64,000 nt of DNA from Tenacibaculum sp. AHE14PA. Lineage in GTDB: Bacteria; Bacteroidota; Bacteroidia; Flavobacteriales; Flavobacteriaceae. Positions 1-10,104 of this stretch are shown here, piece by piece; positions within the stretch are counted from its first letter, which is position 1, and every line of letters starts with the position of its first letter. The stretch spans positions 682,001 to 746,000 of the forward strand of contig NZ_CP058983.1 of the NCBI RefSeq assembly GCF_019278465.1, read 5' to 3'. The translations under genes and the position numbers were made by a program. A model generated the notes under the pieces. That model was not told where the DNA came from. It ran no database searches and saw nothing but the letters and a program-made list of their open reading frames with translations.

Positions 1-556
1 TTACAGACACAAACATTTCTTTATACAAAAAAGGAATAGCGTTTTTTAGAGATGTATCATATTTAACTTCCGTAACTTTTAATACAACTTCCTCTACTTT
101 AAGAAAATTATTCTTTAAATCAATAACATCTACTTTTAAACCATTTACTTCTACAGCACCTATTTCTATTTCTGTCGCATTCGTTTTAGTACTGCCTTTT
201 GTTGATTTATTTACAATATCTTTTAATAGTTTTCCTTGAAGTTCTAATGTATTTAACTGTACTAAATCTGCTGATATTTTTTTGTTTTTAAAATATGAGT
301 AATATGAAAAACCTTTTAATAATACACTTTCTACTTCTACCTCTAAACTACCCTTTTTAATTACAATATTGTTTACTGATACATTACCAAACAATACATT
401 TGTTGATACATTACCTGTAAATGTAATTTTATTTTCAATCGATTTTTTTAAAAGAAATTTTTCTACCTTAGTTGATATATAAAAATTTACTCCTATTAAT
501 AATAGTAATAAAACACTTAAAATCTTTATACTATTTTGATACTTTTTCTTTATCAT
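1..556 (-). CDS. Incomplete membrane-anchored hypothetical protein, C-terminus outside window
   Basis: An open frame runs from an ATG at 554-556 to the left edge without a stop, giving about 185 N-terminal residues. After a basic start (MIKKKYQNSIKI) there is one hydrophobic segment (LSVLLLLLIGVNFYI, about residues 13-27), so it is probably an inner-membrane-anchored protein with a periplasmic body. The rest alternates hydrophobic and charged residues (VEVESVLLKG, IEIGAVEVNGLKVDVIDLK), the beta-rich pattern seen in AsmA/DUF748-type envelope proteins. That resemblance is only inferred; the function is unknown. I saw no good promoter in the 300 bases upstream. Confidence 0.7.
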   Translation of the reverse strand, partial: MIKKKYQNSIKILSVLLLLLIGVNFYISTKVEKFLLKKSIENKITFTGNVSTNVLFGNVSVNNIVIKKGSLEVEVESVLLKGFSYYSYFKNKKISADLVQLNTLELQGKLLKDIVNKSTKGSTKTNATEIEIGAVEVNGLKVDVIDLKNNFLKVEEVVLKVTEVKYDTSLKNAIPFLYKEMFVSV

Positions 557-704
557 TTTTAATAAAACTATTTTAAAATATTAAATAGAGCACTTACTCT
601 TAGTTTAAAACCTTTAGCAACAATACAAAATACACTTCTTAAATGTTAAAAATAAACACTATTTATAAACTTTTTATGTATTTGTAATAAATATTATTGT
701 TTTT

Positions 705-720
705 TGGCACATTTATTGCA
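705..720 (+). promoter_or_regulatory. Sigma-54 (RpoN) -24/-12 promoter candidate
   Basis: The sequence TGGCACATTTATTGCA matches the RpoN consensus TGGCAC-N5-TTGCW exactly, with GG and GC the required 12 bases apart and a T before TGGCAC. Transcription would start near 731, about 20 bases before the mini-ORF at 752. It points away from the leftmost gene and towards the convergent ettA terminator. Sigma-54 promoters need an enhancer-binding activator; I see no obvious activator site in the short upstream region. Confidence 0.6.
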
Positions 721-751
721 GTTAACAATTCTTTAACATAAAACACAAACT

Positions 752-802
752 ATGAAAAACTATCTACTAAACAGTTTTTATTATTGGTGGGAGAATTGTT
801 AA
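752..802 (+). CDS. Possible 16-residue aromatic leader peptide
   Basis: The ORF encodes MKNYLLNSFYYWWENC and is followed after 14 bases by a strong hairpin terminator. The Phe-Tyr-Tyr-Trp-Trp run and its closeness to a terminator resemble amino-acid attenuation leader peptides. However, no plus-strand gene follows, because ettA converges. The bases 773-779 (AGTTTTT) can pair with 817-823 (AAAAACT) in the terminator's left arm, which would be an antiterminator. The upstream AAACACAAACT is A-rich, as is usual for flavobacterial starts. It could also be a chance ORF inside a small RNA. Confidence 0.4.
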   Translation: MKNYLLNSFYYWWENC

Positions 803-816
803 ATGAAAAGGAAAGA

Positions 817-848
817 AAAAACTCGAAGTATGCTAGCTTCGAGTTTTT
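817..848. terminator. Bidirectional intrinsic terminator
   Basis: A 12-bp stem (817-828 with 837-848, core ACTCGAAG/CTTCGAGT) encloses an 8-base loop. It is flanked by A-rich sequence on the left and TTTTTGTTTTTT on the right, so it can end ettA transcription on the minus strand and the sigma-54 transcript on the plus strand. Confidence 0.85.
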
Positions 849-876
849 GTTTTTTATAATAAAATATAGTAAGTAA

Positions 877-2568
877 TTATCTAATTAGCTTTCTATATTT
901 AATACGTTTCGGCATTAAATCTCCACCTAAACGTTTCTTCTTATTTTCTTCATATTCAGAGAAACCACCTTCAAAGAAATATACTTCACTGTTTCCTTCA
1001 AAAGCTAAAATGTGTGTACAAATTCTGTCTAAAAACCACCTATCGTGACTAATAACAACCGCACAACCAGCAAAATTCTCTAAACCTTCTTCTAAGGCTC
1101 TTAAAGTATTTACATCTAAATCGTTTGTTGGCTCATCTAATAATAAAACGTTTCCTTCTTCTTTTAAAGTCATCGCTAAATGCAAACGATTACGCTCACC
1201 ACCAGAAAGTGTAGAAACCTTTTTATTTTGCTCACTTCCACCGAAATTAAAACGACTTAAATAAGCTCTAGAATTTACTTGCTTACCGCCCATCATTACT
1301 AAATCTTGACCTTCAGAAAAGTTTTCCCAAATAGATTTATCTTGATCGATATTAGAGTGTGCCTGATCTACATAAGCAATCTTAGCTGTTTCACCTACTT
1401 TAAAGTTTCCGCCATCAGGAGTTTCTTCTCCCATAATCATTTTAAAAATGGTGGTTTTACCAGCACCGTTTGGTCCAATAATTCCAACAATTCCAGCTTG
1501 CGGAAGATTAAATTCTAAATTATCATATAATAATTTATCTCCAAACGCTTTCGAAACTCCACTCGCTTCAATTACATTGGTTCCTAAACGAGGTCCGTTA
1601 GGAATGTAGATTTCTAATTTCTCATCAGTTTGTTTCTGATCTTGACTCATCAATTTATCATAGTTCTTCAAACGCGCTTTTTGCTTTGTTTGACGACCTT
1701 TTGCTCCTTGACGAACCCATTCTAATTCTCGTTCTAATGTTTTTTGACGCTTAGAAGCTGTTTTGCTTTCTTGTGCCATTCTTGAAGATTTTTGATCTAA
1801 CCAAGAAGAGTAATTCCCTTTCCAAGGAATTCCTTCACCTCTGTCTAATTCTAAAATCCAACCTGCAACATTGTCTAAGAAATATCTATCGTGCGTTACC
1901 GCAATTACAGTTCCTTTATATTGTGCTAAATGATGCTCTAACCAGTGAACAGATTCTGCATCTAAGTGGTTTGTTGGTTCATCTAATAATAAAATTTCAG
2001 GTTCTTGTAATAAAAGTCTACATAAAGCAACTCTTCTTCTTTCCCCTCCTGATAAGTTTTTAATTGGTGTATCACCATCTGGAGTGCGCAATGCGTCCAT
2101 GGCAATTTCTAGTTTGGTGTCTAGTTCCCAAGCATTCGAAGCATCAATTTTATCTTGAAGCTCTGCTTGTTGCGCCATTAACTTATCCATCTTATCAGCA
2201 TCAGAATACACTTCTTCTAAACCAAACATATCGTTGATTTTGTTGTATTCTTCTAAAATAGCTACTGTTTCTGCAACACCTTCTTTTACAATTTCGATAA
2301 CTGTTTTACTATCATCTAATTTAGGCTCTTGCTCTAAATAACCAACTTTATATCCTGGTGAAAAAGTTACATCTCCTTGGAAATTTTTCTCAACTCCTGC
2401 GATGATTTTTAATAAGGTAGATTTACCCGATCCATTCAAACCTAAAATACCAATTTTGGCTCCGTAGAAGAAGCTTAAATAAATATCTTTTAAAACTTGT
2501 TTATTAGTACTTTGATAGGTCTTTGAAACCTTATTCATTGAAAAAATGACCTTCTTATCGTCTGACAT
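877..2568 (-). CDS. ettA: Energy-dependent translational throttle protein EttA (ABC-F ATPase)
   Basis: The 563-residue product has two ABC ATPase domains in one chain and no membrane segments, the ABC-F layout. The first Walker A is GLNGSGKST (residues 43-51) with signature LSGGERRRVAL and Walker B LLLDEPTNHLD. The second has GPNGAGKTT, LSGGERNRLHL and LLLDEPTNDLD. The length matches E. coli EttA (555). Known members bind the ribosomal E site and gate the first peptide-bond steps according to ATP/ADP. The inter-domain linker is rich in Lys, Arg and Gln, as expected for tRNA contact. It is followed by a strong terminator at 817-848 and preceded by the small membrane protein gene 18 bases upstream. 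Confidence 0.95.
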   Translation of the reverse strand: MSDDKKVIFSMNKVSKTYQSTNKQVLKDIYLSFFYGAKIGILGLNGSGKSTLLKIIAGVEKNFQGDVTFSPGYKVGYLEQEPKLDDSKTVIEIVKEGVAETVAILEEYNKINDMFGLEEVYSDADKMDKLMAQQAELQDKIDASNAWELDTKLEIAMDALRTPDGDTPIKNLSGGERRRVALCRLLLQEPEILLLDEPTNHLDAESVHWLEHHLAQYKGTVIAVTHDRYFLDNVAGWILELDRGEGIPWKGNYSSWLDQKSSRMAQESKTASKRQKTLERELEWVRQGAKGRQTKQKARLKNYDKLMSQDQKQTDEKLEIYIPNGPRLGTNVIEASGVSKAFGDKLLYDNLEFNLPQAGIVGIIGPNGAGKTTIFKMIMGEETPDGGNFKVGETAKIAYVDQAHSNIDQDKSIWENFSEGQDLVMMGGKQVNSRAYLSRFNFGGSEQNKKVSTLSGGERNRLHLAMTLKEEGNVLLLDEPTNDLDVNTLRALEEGLENFAGCAVVISHDRWFLDRICTHILAFEGNSEVYFFEGGFSEYEENKKKRLGGDLMPKRIKYRKLIR

Positions 2569-2586
2569 TTTATTGTTTTTTATTAA

Positions 2587-2769
2587 TTAAACTCTTCCTT
2601 TTAATGCATTAAAAACCCATGCATTTGCAAAGAAACCTAAACCTACTGCTGCAAATCCATAGCCAGCTACTTCATCATATCTAAAAGCCCCTAAACCTAC
2701 TAGTAAAAGACCTATTAAAATCATTATAAACGTTGCCCAAGCTAGGACAGTATTTTTATTCATTGCCAT
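2587..2769 (-). CDS. CAL67264-family small membrane protein
   Basis: This 60-residue protein has two predicted transmembrane helices (about residues 8-27 and 33-53), the second rich in Gly and Ala (VAGYGFAAVGLGFFANAWVF). I recognise it as the conserved flavobacterial CAL67264 family, whose function is not known. It lies 18 bases upstream of ettA on the same strand and is probably co-transcribed. That linkage suggests, but does not show, a role near translation or the membrane. A second in-frame ATG lies two codons downstream. Confidence 0.85.
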   Translation of the reverse strand: MAMNKNTVLAWATFIMILIGLLLVGLGAFRYDEVAGYGFAAVGLGFFANAWVFNALKGRV

Positions 2770-2840
2770 AATTTACTCTTTATAAAAAATGTGAACTGCA
2801 AATATCGACATTTATTTTCTCTTTAAATAATTCGCATAAA

Positions 2841-2865
2841 AAAATCTTACCAGAAGTAAGATTTT
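2841..2865 (-). terminator. lpxD terminator
   Basis: The inverted repeat AAAATCTTAC (2841-2850) / GTAAGATTTT (2856-2865) is followed on the minus strand by a run of T. It lies 19 bases after the lpxD stop codon. Confidence 0.85.
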
Positions 2866-2883
2866 TAAAAGTAAATTTATTTT

Positions 2884-3870
2884 TTAACTTCTTGCTAACT
2901 TACGTAAAGCAACCCATTGTTTCATCATTTCACGAGCATCTGTTGCAGGATAACCAACTACTGTTTTTCCTGCGGCAACATCTGCAATAACTCCTGATCC
3001 TGCTCCTACCTTTGCACCTGAATGAATTGTTGTATGATCTTTTATTGAAGCACTTCCTCCAATAACAACGCCATCACCTAATGTTACCGAACCTGCTAAA
3101 CCGCTATTTCCTGCCATGATGCAAAATCTACCTAACACAGAGTTATGACCGATTTGCACTAAATTATCAATCTTACATCCATCTCCTAATATAGTAGAAC
3201 TAAACTTACCTCTATCTACACAAGAATTTGCTCCAATTTCTACTTGATTTCCGATAATAACATTTCCTATATGTGGAATCTTAGTTAAACCTTTTTCACT
3301 TGGTCTGTAACCAAATCCATCTGCTCCAATACTCACATTTGCATGAAAAATACAATCATTACCAATTACACTTCGCTCTCTGATTACGGTACCCGACCAA
3401 ACGATTGTATTACTACCAATAGTAGTATCATCAAAAACTGAAACATTCGGATACAAAATAACGCCTTCTGATATAACCACATTTTTACCAACATATGTGT
3501 TAGCACCAATCTTACAACCTGCAGCAATTTTTGCTGTTTTATCAATTACTGCCGTTGGATGAATATCAGTTTCAAAATGAGGACCATCTTCTTGAAATGC
3601 TTCTAATAATGTTGCCATTGCTAGATCCGCATTTGTTACTTTTATAAATGCTTTATCAACTCCTGGTTCAATTTCTATTTTAGCATCAATAATTGCGGCA
3701 CTAGCGTTAGAACTATCCCATAAACGAGCAAATTTCTTATTTCCAATAAAAGTAATTTGACCTTTTTTTGCTTTTTCAATTTGCTCTGGAGCGGTAATTT
3801 CTTCGGAACAATCTCCGATTAATTCCCCCTTTAATAATGAGTTAATTTCTTTTATTGTGAATGATTTCAT
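2884..3870 (-). CDS. lpxD: UDP-3-O-acylglucosamine N-acyltransferase LpxD
   Basis: LpxD transfers the second hydroxyacyl chain from acyl carrier protein to UDP-3-O-acylglucosamine in lipid A synthesis. The 328-residue product has an N-terminal substrate-recognition domain (to about residue 105), then a left-handed beta helix of hexapeptide repeats (IAAGCKIGANTYVGKNVVIS and later repeats). The catalytic histidine motif LVQIGHNSVLG is present. A C-terminal helix follows the helix domain. Many flavobacteria carry more than one lpxD-like gene; this one stands alone between two terminators, so it is a single-gene transcript. Confidence 0.93.
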   Translation of the reverse strand: MKSFTIKEINSLLKGELIGDCSEEITAPEQIEKAKKGQITFIGNKKFARLWDSSNASAAIIDAKIEIEPGVDKAFIKVTNADLAMATLLEAFQEDGPHFETDIHPTAVIDKTAKIAAGCKIGANTYVGKNVVISEGVILYPNVSVFDDTTIGSNTIVWSGTVIRERSVIGNDCIFHANVSIGADGFGYRPSEKGLTKIPHIGNVIIGNQVEIGANSCVDRGKFSSTILGDGCKIDNLVQIGHNSVLGRFCIMAGNSGLAGSVTLGDGVVIGGSASIKDHTTIHSGAKVGAGSGVIADVAAGKTVVGYPATDAREMMKQWVALRKLARS

Positions 3871-3924
3871 GTTTGTTTTTTCTGATTAGTTTGCTAAAAA
3901 TACTGTTTAATTATGCAACAAAAA

Positions 3925-3945
3925 AATCCTACTTGATGTAGGATT
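3925..3945 (-). terminator. Terminator of the FadH-like gene
   Basis: The inverted repeat AATCCTAC (3925-3932) / GTAGGATT (3938-3945) is followed on the minus strand by a T-rich run. It lies 26 bases beyond the stop of the oxidoreductase gene. Confidence 0.8.
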
Positions 3946-3970
3946 CTTAATATTTTAATTTTACTTGTAG

Positions 3971-6046
<2,076 letters not shown>

Positions 6047-6245
6047 TTATTTTTTGAACTTAAAAAGTAAAACAACTAATTACAAAATCATAAAATATTA
6101 ATAAATAAATCCTATCATATTAAGATCTGTTAAGTAGGATAAATTATAACGGATATATTAAACTAATATATTTATACCTCTTTTCTTCTGCTAAAGAGAT
6201 CTTAAAAGAGAACTAAGGTTTTTGAATAAATAAATTCAATTATTA

Positions 6246-6956
6246 TTACATATTCATGGGCACATCAATAACCAATAATTTACTGTTTTTGTTACCAGTA
6301 ATAGTTACGACACCTACATCATAAATACCTATTGCATCTCTTGTTTCTAATGTGTCATTATTGATATCAATCGATCCATCTATTAAGAAAAAATAAGCTG
6401 CATTTTTTAATTCATAGGTAACTTCAACACCTTCATCTAAATCAATCATTGCTATATATCCTTGTTGATTTATAGGTAAAGAGTTTGCTATTTGCTTATT
6501 TCTTGGCGATACTAATGTTTGAAATTTATTTTTTCTTCCGGAAGCATCAAACATTTTTTGATTGTAATATGGTGTTACATTTTCTATTTCTGGAATAATC
6601 CAAAGTTGTAAAAAATTAACTTCATCTGTTTTACTATCATTAAATTCAGAATGTGTTACTCCTGTTCCGGCACTCATCACCTGCACTTCTCCTACTTCTA
6701 TCGAACGCTTGTTATTCATACTATCTTTATGAGACAATGCACCTGACATTGGAATAGAAATAATCTCCATGTTCTTATGAGGATGCGTACCAAAGCCCAT
6801 TTTTGGTTGTACAATATCATCATTTAAAACACGGAGCATTCCAAAATTCATTCTTTCAAAATCCTGATAACTTCCAAAACTAAACGTGTGATTAGACTTT
6901 AACCAACCATGATCTGCATAACCTCTAGAGGCTGCTTTGTGAATTATTTTTTTCAT
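6246..6956 (-). CDS. Pirin family protein (bicupin, YhaK/YhhW type)
   Basis: The 236-residue product has the pirin N-terminal cupin with metal ligands His58, His60, His102 and Glu104 (THPHKNMEI and THSEFND), followed by a C-terminal cupin. Pirins bind Fe or similar metals; bacterial members can have quercetin dioxygenase activity or act in stress responses, and the substrate here cannot be told. A -7 box TACTTTTG at 7009-7016 gives it its own promoter. It lies downstream of a second pirin on the same strand, so both may act on related aromatic or electrophilic compounds. Confidence 0.9.
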   Translation of the reverse strand: MKKIIHKAASRGYADHGWLKSNHTFSFGSYQDFERMNFGMLRVLNDDIVQPKMGFGTHPHKNMEIISIPMSGALSHKDSMNNKRSIEVGEVQVMSAGTGVTHSEFNDSKTDEVNFLQLWIIPEIENVTPYYNQKMFDASGRKNKFQTLVSPRNKQIANSLPINQQGYIAMIDLDEGVEVTYELKNAAYFFLIDGSIDINNDTLETRDAIGIYDVGVVTITGNKNSKLLVIDVPMNM

Positions 6957-7008
6957 CGTTTTAAATATTTATCGCGTTCATCAAGTATATAATGGTGTTT
7001 GTTAGAAC

Positions 7009-7016
7009 CAAAAGTA
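7009..7016 (-). promoter_or_regulatory. -7 promoter element of pirin gene
   Basis: TACTTTTG on the minus strand fits the Bacteroidota primary-sigma consensus TAnnTTTG. It lies about 52 bases upstream of the pirin start at 6956. No clear -33 TTTG is visible, and no CATG palindrome accompanies it. Confidence 0.55.
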
Positions 7017-7028
7017 TTTTCTAAAATA

Positions 7029-7898
7029 TTAATATAAATAACCCATCTTTCCTTTTTGATAATCACGCATAGCTTCCATAATTTCGGTTTGCGTGTTCAT
7101 TACATAAGGTCCGTATTGCGTTATTTTTTCTTTAATAGGCGCTCCTGAAAGTACCAACAAGTTGGATGTACCTTTTGCTTCAATTTTTATTAAGTTTCCG
7201 TCTTTATTAAAAACAACCATTTGTATTTCTCCTTTTTTTAATATTGTTGATTCATTTATCAGAATTTCCCCATCTAATAAATAAACTAACGACTGATGAT
7301 CTTCAGGAATATTAATTTCTACACTTCCTGATTCTTTAACTTTTAACGTAAAAACATTCACTGCTGTTTGCGTTTTTATCAAACCTTTTTTACTAGCCTG
7401 CTCTCCGGCAATAACTTTTAACTGAATAGTTTCATCATCGTTTTCAATTACAGGGATATATTCACTTTTTAAATGTTGATAATTAGCTGGCATCATTTTT
7501 TTTGACGCTGGTAAGTTTAACCACAATTGGATTCCTTCTAAATCACCTCCTTTTTTAATAAATTCTTTTGATGGTCCTTCTCCATGAATTATTCCTCTTC
7601 CAGCCGTTGTCCATTGTACATCTCCCGCTTTTACAATCATTTCATTTCCTAAAGAATCTCTATGTAATTGCTCGCCTTTAAATAACAATGTAATAGGTTC
7701 AAAACCACGATGTGGATGCGGTGGTAAATCAAACGGATTGTTAAATTCACTAATTGCATACGGTCCGTAATGGTGTAATAATAAAAAAGGATCTACATTT
7801 TCGATCCCTTCTGTTGGCAATGGTTGTCGCAGTTTTATTGGCCCCATGTTAACTAAAGGACTCGCTACTTTATGTTGTATTGTTTTTAGTTTCTTCAT
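7029..7898 (-). CDS. Pirin family protein
   Basis: The likely start is the ATG at 7896-7898 (MKKLKTIQHKV, 289 residues); an in-frame GTG at 7914-7916 would add six residues but sits against the operator. The N-terminal cupin holds the pirin metal ligands His61, His63, His105 and Glu107 (PPHPHRGFEP and IIHGEGPS). A C-terminal cupin follows. The product is larger than the neighbouring pirin and belongs to a different branch. A CCATGG palindrome (7917-7942) directly upstream suggests control by the MarR protein encoded next door. Confidence 0.9.
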   Translation of the reverse strand: MKKLKTIQHKVASPLVNMGPIKLRQPLPTEGIENVDPFLLLHHYGPYAISEFNNPFDLPPHPHRGFEPITLLFKGEQLHRDSLGNEMIVKAGDVQWTTAGRGIIHGEGPSKEFIKKGGDLEGIQLWLNLPASKKMMPANYQHLKSEYIPVIENDDETIQLKVIAGEQASKKGLIKTQTAVNVFTLKVKESGSVEINIPEDHQSLVYLLDGEILINESTILKKGEIQMVVFNKDGNLIKIEAKGTSNLLVLSGAPIKEKITQYGPYVMNTQTEIMEAMRDYQKGKMGYLY

Positions 7899-7916
7899 TT
7901 TATATTGATTTAACAC

Positions 7917-7942
7917 TAAATAATCTCCATGGAAAATACTTT
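7917..7942 (-). promoter_or_regulatory. CATG-centred operator upstream of pirin
   Basis: Read on the minus strand the core is TATTTTCCATGGAGATTA, centred on CATG at 7928-7931. It aligns with the palindrome upstream of the FadH-like gene at 19 of 26 positions. It lies 19-44 bases before the chosen start codon, where a bound repressor would block transcription. Confidence 0.6.
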
Positions 7943-7983
7943 TACATAATTATTCAATTTCAATATATTAACTACTAAATATA

Positions 7984-8421
7984 TTATCTTATTTTATCTA
8001 ATAAGTCACTTAGTTGAGCAGCTTCTTTTTCGGTTAAATTACCTAAATAATCTAAATTTAATGATTTATCAATTGTAGTTAATAATTCTAATCCTTGTTT
8101 AGAAATATTAATATAAACTACCCTCCTGTCATGTTCACAACGAATTCTTTCTATAAATTTTTTTTCGCATAACTTATCCATTAAACGAGTTGCGTTAGGA
8201 GCACGCTCTATCATTCGGTCTTTAATAACCTGTACTTTTATAGCTTCTCCTGCTCCTCGTAAAATTCTTAGAATATTAAATTGCTGCGGTGAAATTCCGT
8301 AAGGTTTAAAAAATTCATTTTCGTTACTACTTAACCAATTTGCAGTATATTTAATATTTATTAATGCTTTTACTTTATTACTTGGAAATTTAGATTTTAT
8401 GTCTTTAGAAATATCTCCCAT
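7984..8421 (-). CDS. MarR family winged-helix transcriptional regulator
   Basis: The 145-residue product has the MarR fold: N-terminal dimerisation helix, recognition region (IKVQVIKDRMIERAPNATRLMDKL) and the wing signature DRRVVYINIS. Only two cysteines are present, both in the C-terminal half (DKLCEKK, ERIRCEHD); the N-terminal reactive cysteine of OhrR is absent, so the signal is unclear. It lies 32 bases downstream of the glutaredoxin-like gene and is probably co-transcribed with it. It is the obvious candidate to bind the CATG palindromes at 6010-6035, 7917-7942 and 10122-10147. Confidence 0.9.
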   Translation of the reverse strand: MGDISKDIKSKFPSNKVKALINIKYTANWLSSNENEFFKPYGISPQQFNILRILRGAGEAIKVQVIKDRMIERAPNATRLMDKLCEKKFIERIRCEHDRRVVYINISKQGLELLTTIDKSLNLDYLGNLTEKEAAQLSDLLDKIR

Positions 8422-8453
8422 TTTTAATTAATCGTAATTAGTATAAAGTCAGC

Positions 8454-8702
8454 TTAACCTTTTAGGCTAGCTTCCTTTAATATTTTATTAAAATCATCAG
8501 AAGTTGGTGTTAAATACACCTCATCATTAATAAATAATGTTGGGTATTTTAAAACGCCATCATATAATTCTTTTGTATGCTGTTTGGCTTTTTCATCAGT
8601 TGCTACATCCTTATATTCAAATGGAATATCTGCCATTCGTAAATAGTTTTTAAAAGCTACCGTGTGGGCGTGTCCTTTTCTTCCGTATATAACAATCTTC
8701 AT
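8454..8702 (-). CDS. Glutaredoxin-like protein lacking cysteines
   Basis: The 82-residue product follows the glutaredoxin/thioredoxin fold: beta strand MKIVIYG, helix, the cis-proline region YPTLFIND, and a C-terminal helix. In glutaredoxins the first strand is followed by a CPYC-type active site; here that position reads GRKGHAHT, and the whole protein has no cysteine. It cannot do dithiol exchange, so it may bind a ligand, act as a regulator or be decaying. It is the first gene of a unit with the MarR regulator. A -7 box lies at 8724-8731 and a degenerate operator (ATTCCAAGGAAT) at 8749-8760. Confidence 0.75.
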   Translation of the reverse strand: MKIVIYGRKGHAHTVAFKNYLRMADIPFEYKDVATDEKAKQHTKELYDGVLKYPTLFINDEVYLTPTSDDFNKILKEASLKG

Positions 8703-8723
8703 TTTTTATTTCTTTAATTAATA

Positions 8724-8731
8724 CAAATTTA
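8724..8731 (-). promoter_or_regulatory. -7 promoter element of grx-like/marR unit
   Basis: TAAATTTG on the minus strand fits TAnnTTTG, 22 bases before the start codon at 8702. The imperfect palindrome ATTCCAAGGAAT, 17 bases further upstream (8749-8760), would overlap the -33 region. It may be a weaker version of the CATG operator, giving autoregulation. Confidence 0.55.
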
Positions 8732-8780
8732 CACAAAAACACTTTTAAATTCCAAGGAATATAAAATCAGTTCACGTAAT

Positions 8781-9314
8781 TTATAACAATGATTTTTTAA
8801 ATATTAAAACAGCTTTTTCTAATTGATGTTTTAAAGCTTCATCAACAATAGTATTCTCTTTAAAATTATCAAAGAAACTAGGTAAAGAGAAATCTGCAAC
8901 TATGTTTCCACCCAAATGTGGAAATCCGTTTTTAGCTATTAATAAAGCAGATGCTCCACCTCTTGCTCCTGGAGATGCTGCCATTAATAACATCGGAATG
9001 TTATTCCATAATTTCGAATTAATACGAGACATCCAATCATACATATTTTTAAATGCCACGGTAAAATTCCCATTATGTTCTGCTAACGATAAGATAATTC
9101 CGTCTGCATCTTGAATTAAATCAAAAAACTTCTGAGCATTCTTCGGTATTCCATTTACATTCTCTTCATCGATTCCATACACAGGTAAACTAAAATTATT
9201 TAAATCTAAGACATTTATTTCTGCCCCATCAACTAAACTAGCAGCATAAATTGCTAATTCTTTATTAATTGATTTCTTACTATTGCTTCCTGCAAATGCT
9301 ATTATTTTTTTCAT
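8781..9314 (-). CDS. NADPH-dependent FMN reductase / quinone reductase family
   Basis: The 177-residue product is a flavodoxin-like reductase. The phosphate-binding loop for FMN is AGSNSKKSINKELA (about residues 8-21), and the downstream SLAEHNGNFTVAFKNMYDWMSR segment is the usual FMN/dimer motif of this family. Relatives reduce FMN, quinones, azo dyes or chromate with NAD(P)H. It is the last gene of a tight operon with DoxX and OsmC genes (2 bases after the OsmC stop). That context suggests detoxification of quinones, electrophiles or peroxides. Confidence 0.9.
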   Translation of the reverse strand: MKKIIAFAGSNSKKSINKELAIYAASLVDGAEINVLDLNNFSLPVYGIDEENVNGIPKNAQKFFDLIQDADGIILSLAEHNGNFTVAFKNMYDWMSRINSKLWNNIPMLLMAASPGARGGASALLIAKNGFPHLGGNIVADFSLPSFFDNFKENTIVDEALKHQLEKAVLIFKKSLL

Positions 9315-9316
9315 TC

Positions 9317-9724
9317 TTATATTATTTTTGATGTTATAGGAGTTGCTCCTTTTACCATTTTAGCAACAGGGCATTTCGTTGCCATTTCTAACAACTTAAT
9401 TCTTTGCGACTCTGTAACTTCTTTTTCAAAAGATATTTCTTCTGTTAGTGTTTTTTTTATTCCTTCGGATGTTAACTCTTCTTTCTGAGTTACATTAACA
9501 GTTATTTTACCAACATCCCATTTTTTACGCTCTGCATACATTCGTAATGTAATTGACACACAGCTTCCAATTGCTGTTAATAAATACTCTACAGGCGTTG
9601 GTCCTTTATCATTACCTCCTTTATTAGTTGGCACATCAATTACCGCCTTATAATTTCGCATAGTTGCCTCTGCAAAATAATTATTAGTTGTTAATATGGT
9701 TTCTGATGATACTTTACTTGCCAT
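9317..9724 (-). CDS. OsmC family peroxiredoxin-like protein
   Basis: The 135-residue product has the OsmC/Ohr fold with the two conserved reactive cysteines at Cys55 (AIGSCVSITL) and Cys118 (MATKCPVAKM). The family reduces organic hydroperoxides. The spacing and the sequence GPTPVEYLLTAIGSC fit the OsmC/YhfA branch more than Ohr. It lies six bases after the DoxX gene and two before the flavin reductase gene, so all three are one transcript. Confidence 0.92.
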   Translation of the reverse strand: MASKVSSETILTTNNYFAEATMRNYKAVIDVPTNKGGNDKGPTPVEYLLTAIGSCVSITLRMYAERKKWDVGKITVNVTQKEELTSEGIKKTLTEEISFEKEVTESQRIKLLEMATKCPVAKMVKGATPITSKII

Positions 9725-9730
9725 TTATCT

Positions 9731-10081
9731 TTATATTTTTTTACTGTATACGTACGAAATAATTAATAAAATCATTGCAACCAATGCTGCTGTTTGCTCA
9801 CCATCACCAATCATAACATGTGCAAAAAAAGCAAGTATAAATGCAAAGAAAAAACCTGCGTACGCCCATTCTTTAATTGTTTTATTTGCTACAAACCAAA
9901 TAGCAACTAGGCCTAATATTTTTGCAGCTGCATACGGATAAATAATATATGTTGGGTATCCGAAGTTTGTAAACATCTGCATTACTGCTTCATGATTAAA
10001 CAAATACATTCCTGCAGAAAACAACATTAATAATGATAATAAACCTGTTGCTACATAATATATAATTTTATTTTTTTTCAT
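9731..10081 (-). CDS. DoxX family membrane protein
   Basis: The 116-residue product has four predicted transmembrane helices, which is the DoxX layout. Bacterial DoxX-like proteins appear with oxidoreductases and thiol or peroxide stress genes; the biochemical role is not settled. It is the first gene of the DoxX-OsmC-flavin reductase operon. The promoter has a -7 element TATCTTTG at 10105-10112 and a CATG operator upstream, implying MarR control. Confidence 0.88.
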   Translation of the reverse strand: MKKNKIIYYVATGLLSLLMLFSAGMYLFNHEAVMQMFTNFGYPTYIIYPYAAAKILGLVAIWFVANKTIKEWAYAGFFFAFILAFFAHVMIGDGEQTAALVAMILLIISYVYSKKI

Positions 10082-10104
10082 TTTTATCCATTTAAAACCT
10101 TATA

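Larger units (their letters stand above)
557..876. other. 320-base intergenic region with sigma-54-like promoter, mini-ORF and terminator
   Basis: This gap separates the start of the leftmost gene from the stop of ettA, both on the minus strand. On the plus strand it carries a sigma-54 consensus, a 16-codon ORF and a hairpin terminator, each listed separately. The stretch 557-700 is AT-rich, and I see no clear element in it beyond the upstream region of the minus-strand gene. Confidence 0.6.

Noticed and set aside
1306..2063. Plus-strand frames opposite ettA
   Set aside because: They lie wholly opposite a highly conserved gene and lack promoters; they are AT-rich chance frames.
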